From Strigamia acuminata (Eukaryota > Arthropoda > Chilopoda > Geophilomorpha > Linotaeniidae), in assembly GCA_949358305.1 (NCBI GenBank), contig OX442314.1, forward strand, positions 30,799,118 through 30,863,117: a stretch of DNA of 64,000 nt, in the 5' to 3' direction. Positions 62,159-64,000 of this stretch are shown here, piece by piece (position 1 is the stretch's first letter; each line of letters opens with the position of its first letter). A program made the translations under genes and the position numbers. The notes under the pieces are model-generated. The model did not search any database. It saw nothing but the letters and a program-made list of their open reading frames with translations, and had not been told where the DNA came from.

Positions 62159-64000
62159 CTATATGTTTTTTGTTTCAGCTGAGTTTGCCTTGAATGCAGC
62201 ATGCACATAAACCGATTTCCTTTTCGTCGATGCAAAACGAGTGTTCATCGTTCTGGGCATGGATGATCTTAATTTCCTCCAGAAGTAAGGCTTCTTGGCT
62301 TCAACATATGTCGTCAACGTTATGAATGATTTGAATTCCTGATCGATTTTGGACAAGTCGGGAACTTCGTCTGGCACAACTGCGATCACCCGACGCACTT
62401 TATCTTGGAGCGCCTTTTGGTAAGCGATGTCGAACTCCAAACGACTCCACGAACTCTTCAAATAATTGTCAGTCAACACTATGATGGTCCGTTTGCTGCT
62501 TTCCACCGGTTTTACTATCTGATCCGTTATAAATTCACCCGCGCCCCAGTCCCGGTTGTGTAGACACAGTTTGTACGAAGGATTGCCTGTTTCCAGCCCC
62601 GGGACGAGGAAGTCCACGATCCAGTCTTCGTCCTCGCTACTGTACGAGACAAATGCGTCGTATGTTTTGTCTGCATCGATGTCTTCTTCGGTCACAAATC
62701 TCAAACAAATTCCTTTGGAGAACATGTAGTAGAAAATTTCTGATTTATACTTGTAGGAGAGTATTGTAAACACACTAAGTAAAATTAAAATTGCAATAAC
62801 TGGTAGTAAAAGGAATAACAAATTAAAACTTTTACAAATTCGATCAATATCAGTAATATCAGTAAAATTGTAATGTATATTATCTATCATACAGGTTAAT
62901 GTGTTTTTATCCTCAAAAGGGTGAGATTTGAGCACACGTTTACTCATTTCATAGTCACATTTCCATGAATTATTCGATAGCTTGAGTTTTTCCAAATTTA
63001 ACAAACTCGCAATTTTATCGTCGAATTTGCTGAGGGAGTTGTTGTTTAAATGCAGAACGGCCAAGTTTGGCAATATAGGCATATTTTGTAACAATTTCAA
63101 CCTATTATACGAGAGATCTAACATTGTTATCTGCGACCAAATTGGATCATGTTTTTCTGGTAACGAGGAAATCTTATTTCGGGTTAAATTTAAACAAACA
63201 GCAACTGCTGAACCATACGAATGTATTTTGGGGAAACGAGTCAAGTTGGAGTTAATGCAAGCAATCGACACATGTAGTGGGGCATCGAGGTCATCAACAC
63301 TGCAGTAACATCCAAAAGGACAATTTTTAGGATACTCACAATACAAGTTTTTAACCGTTAGCAGAGATGTCCCATACATTTTAAGTGGGTTGGAACAGGA
63401 ATTGTTTTCTGTGTTAAATCTGATTGTTGCACTCTGATTGCGCAGATACTTGATGATGTTTAATCTGCAGTCGCACACAAATGGATTGTGAGACAAGTCA
63501 AAATCAACTAATCCGGTGTTACGTATGTGAATAATTTCAAAATTGGTGAAATTGACATGGGCAATTTGATTGTGGCTCAAAATAACTTGAGAGACGCTTT
63601 GAAATGCTGTCAGATCATTGTCATCTAATTTGCTAATATTATTAAATGAAATGTCAATGCTTTTGGTTACACTATCAAACATGCCATGGCGAATTTCATG
63701 TAAGCAGCAATTAGAACATTTATAGTTTTTTATGTACTGGCCAACTTCTGTTTCAAAAAGAACTTTGTACATTTTAGGACAATTATTTGACATATCTATT
63801 GTCTCAGCATTCGTTATGAAACTTGTAGGAGGAAGCTCTATATATTCAAAATTATTATTTCTCAGATCAAGATGGACTGCAGAATCGTGGGGTGTGGACA
63901 TTTGCTGAATAAAGCTTATCGAATTATCAGTTAATGTGATGTGTTTTAGCTTTTCGCAAAATTCAAGTCCACTTAAAAAAACGTTAGTGATGTTATTCGA
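62159..64000 (-). CDS. Toll-like receptor, C-terminal part (5' end beyond window)
   Basis: Open from the window edge to TAG at 62159-62161, at least 613 residues. Leucine-rich repeats come first, then an LRR C-cap N-P-F-V-C-D-C-R-L-N, an LRR N-cap N-C-P-F-G-C-Y-C-S, further LRRs (ITMLDLSYNRLKLLQNMP) and a degenerate C-cap W-K-C-D-Y. A transmembrane helix follows (LLFLLLPVIAILILLSVFTI), then an intracellular TIR domain with Box 1 DAFVSYS, Box 2 LCLHNRDWGAGEFI and Box 3 F-W. The internal C-cap/N-cap pair marks the multiple-cysteine-cluster Toll type typical of protostomes. It signals to NF-kB through MyD88-type adaptors in known species; ligand here unknown. The Box 2 RDW is kept, with A-G in place of P-G. 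Confidence 0.92.
   Translation of the reverse strand, partial: SNNITNVFLSGLEFCEKLKHITLTDNSISFIQQMSTPHDSAVHLDLRNNNFEYIELPPTSFITNAETIDMSNNCPKMYKVLFETEVGQYIKNYKCSNCCLHEIRHGMFDSVTKSIDISFNNISKLDDNDLTAFQSVSQVILSHNQIAHVNFTNFEIIHIRNTGLVDFDLSHNPFVCDCRLNIIKYLRNQSATIRFNTENNSCSNPLKMYGTSLLTVKNLYCEYPKNCPFGCYCSVDDLDAPLHVSIACINSNLTRFPKIHSYGSAVAVCLNLTRNKISSLPEKHDPIWSQITMLDLSYNRLKLLQNMPILPNLAVLHLNNNSLSKFDDKIASLLNLEKLKLSNNSWKCDYEMSKRVLKSHPFEDKNTLTCMIDNIHYNFTDITDIDRICKSFNLLFLLLPVIAILILLSVFTILSYKYKSEIFYYMFSKGICLRFVTEEDIDADKTYDAFVSYSSEDEDWIVDFLVPGLETGNPSYKLCLHNRDWGAGEFITDQIVKPVESSKRTIIVLTDNYLKSSWSRLEFDIAYQKALQDKVRRVIAVVPDEVPDLSKIDQEFKSFITLTTYVEAKKPYFWRKLRSSMPRTMNTRFASTKRKSVYVHAAFKANSAETKNI

Noticed and set aside
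1-64000. tRNA or rRNA genes
   Set aside because: No cloverleaf or rRNA core recognised; the only tRNA-like words are retrotransposon primer sites.

Overview
This is eukaryotic nuclear DNA from an invertebrate, most likely an arthropod; the species cannot be named from the sequence. The grounds are spliceosomal GT-AG introns (several only 58-71 nt), a protostome-type Toll receptor with internal cysteine clusters, copia, gypsy-like, BEL/Pao, Tc1-like, MULE and hAT-like transposon remains, copia primer sites complementary to initiator tRNA-Met, and families of small secreted cysteine-rich proteins. One 200-base assembly gap lies at 31691-31890.

Layout. 1-17.5 kb: a tandem array of secreted knottin-like genes on the + strand. 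Genes 1 and 3 each carry five knottin modules, one per exon, and most module exons are exactly 126 nt. Gene 2 carries one module, and a fourth gene survives only as a stop codon and 3' UTR. A complete copia element (7441-12546) and several fold-back elements interrupt the array. 17.6-24.7 kb: a B-box zinc-finger gene, a TTAACCGG minisatellite, the first of five copies of a small 8-cysteine secreted gene, a MULE transposase remnant, and a glucuronyltransferase gene of the B4GAT1 family whose DxD motif reads D-V-H. 25.1-35.6 kb: a second copia element, split by a gypsy-like element whose tRNA-Gln primer site is repeated four times in a 235-bp tandem array. 35.6-44 kb: a BEL/Pao remnant cut by a fold-back transposon, two broken coiled-coil gene copies, and 8-cysteine copies 2 and 3. 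44-58.6 kb: an intronless cullin-5-like gene lacking the neddylation domain, solo LTRs, 8-cysteine copies 4 and 5, two intronless stand-alone paralogues of the FCP1 N-terminal domain, a dead Tc1-like copy, and an intronless WDR33-like gene with two apparent frameshifts. 59-64 kb: a membrane protein with two sushi (CCP) domains, a separate CCP exon on the opposite strand, and a Toll-like receptor that runs off the window.

Two themes stand out. First, secreted disulphide-rich proteins have expanded by exon, gene and segment duplication. Second, cullin-5-like, WDR33-like and FCP1-domain genes without introns sit within 14 kb on one strand, which suggests retrocopying or domain loss. A sushi/Toll group at the right end may be immune related, but only by family analogy.
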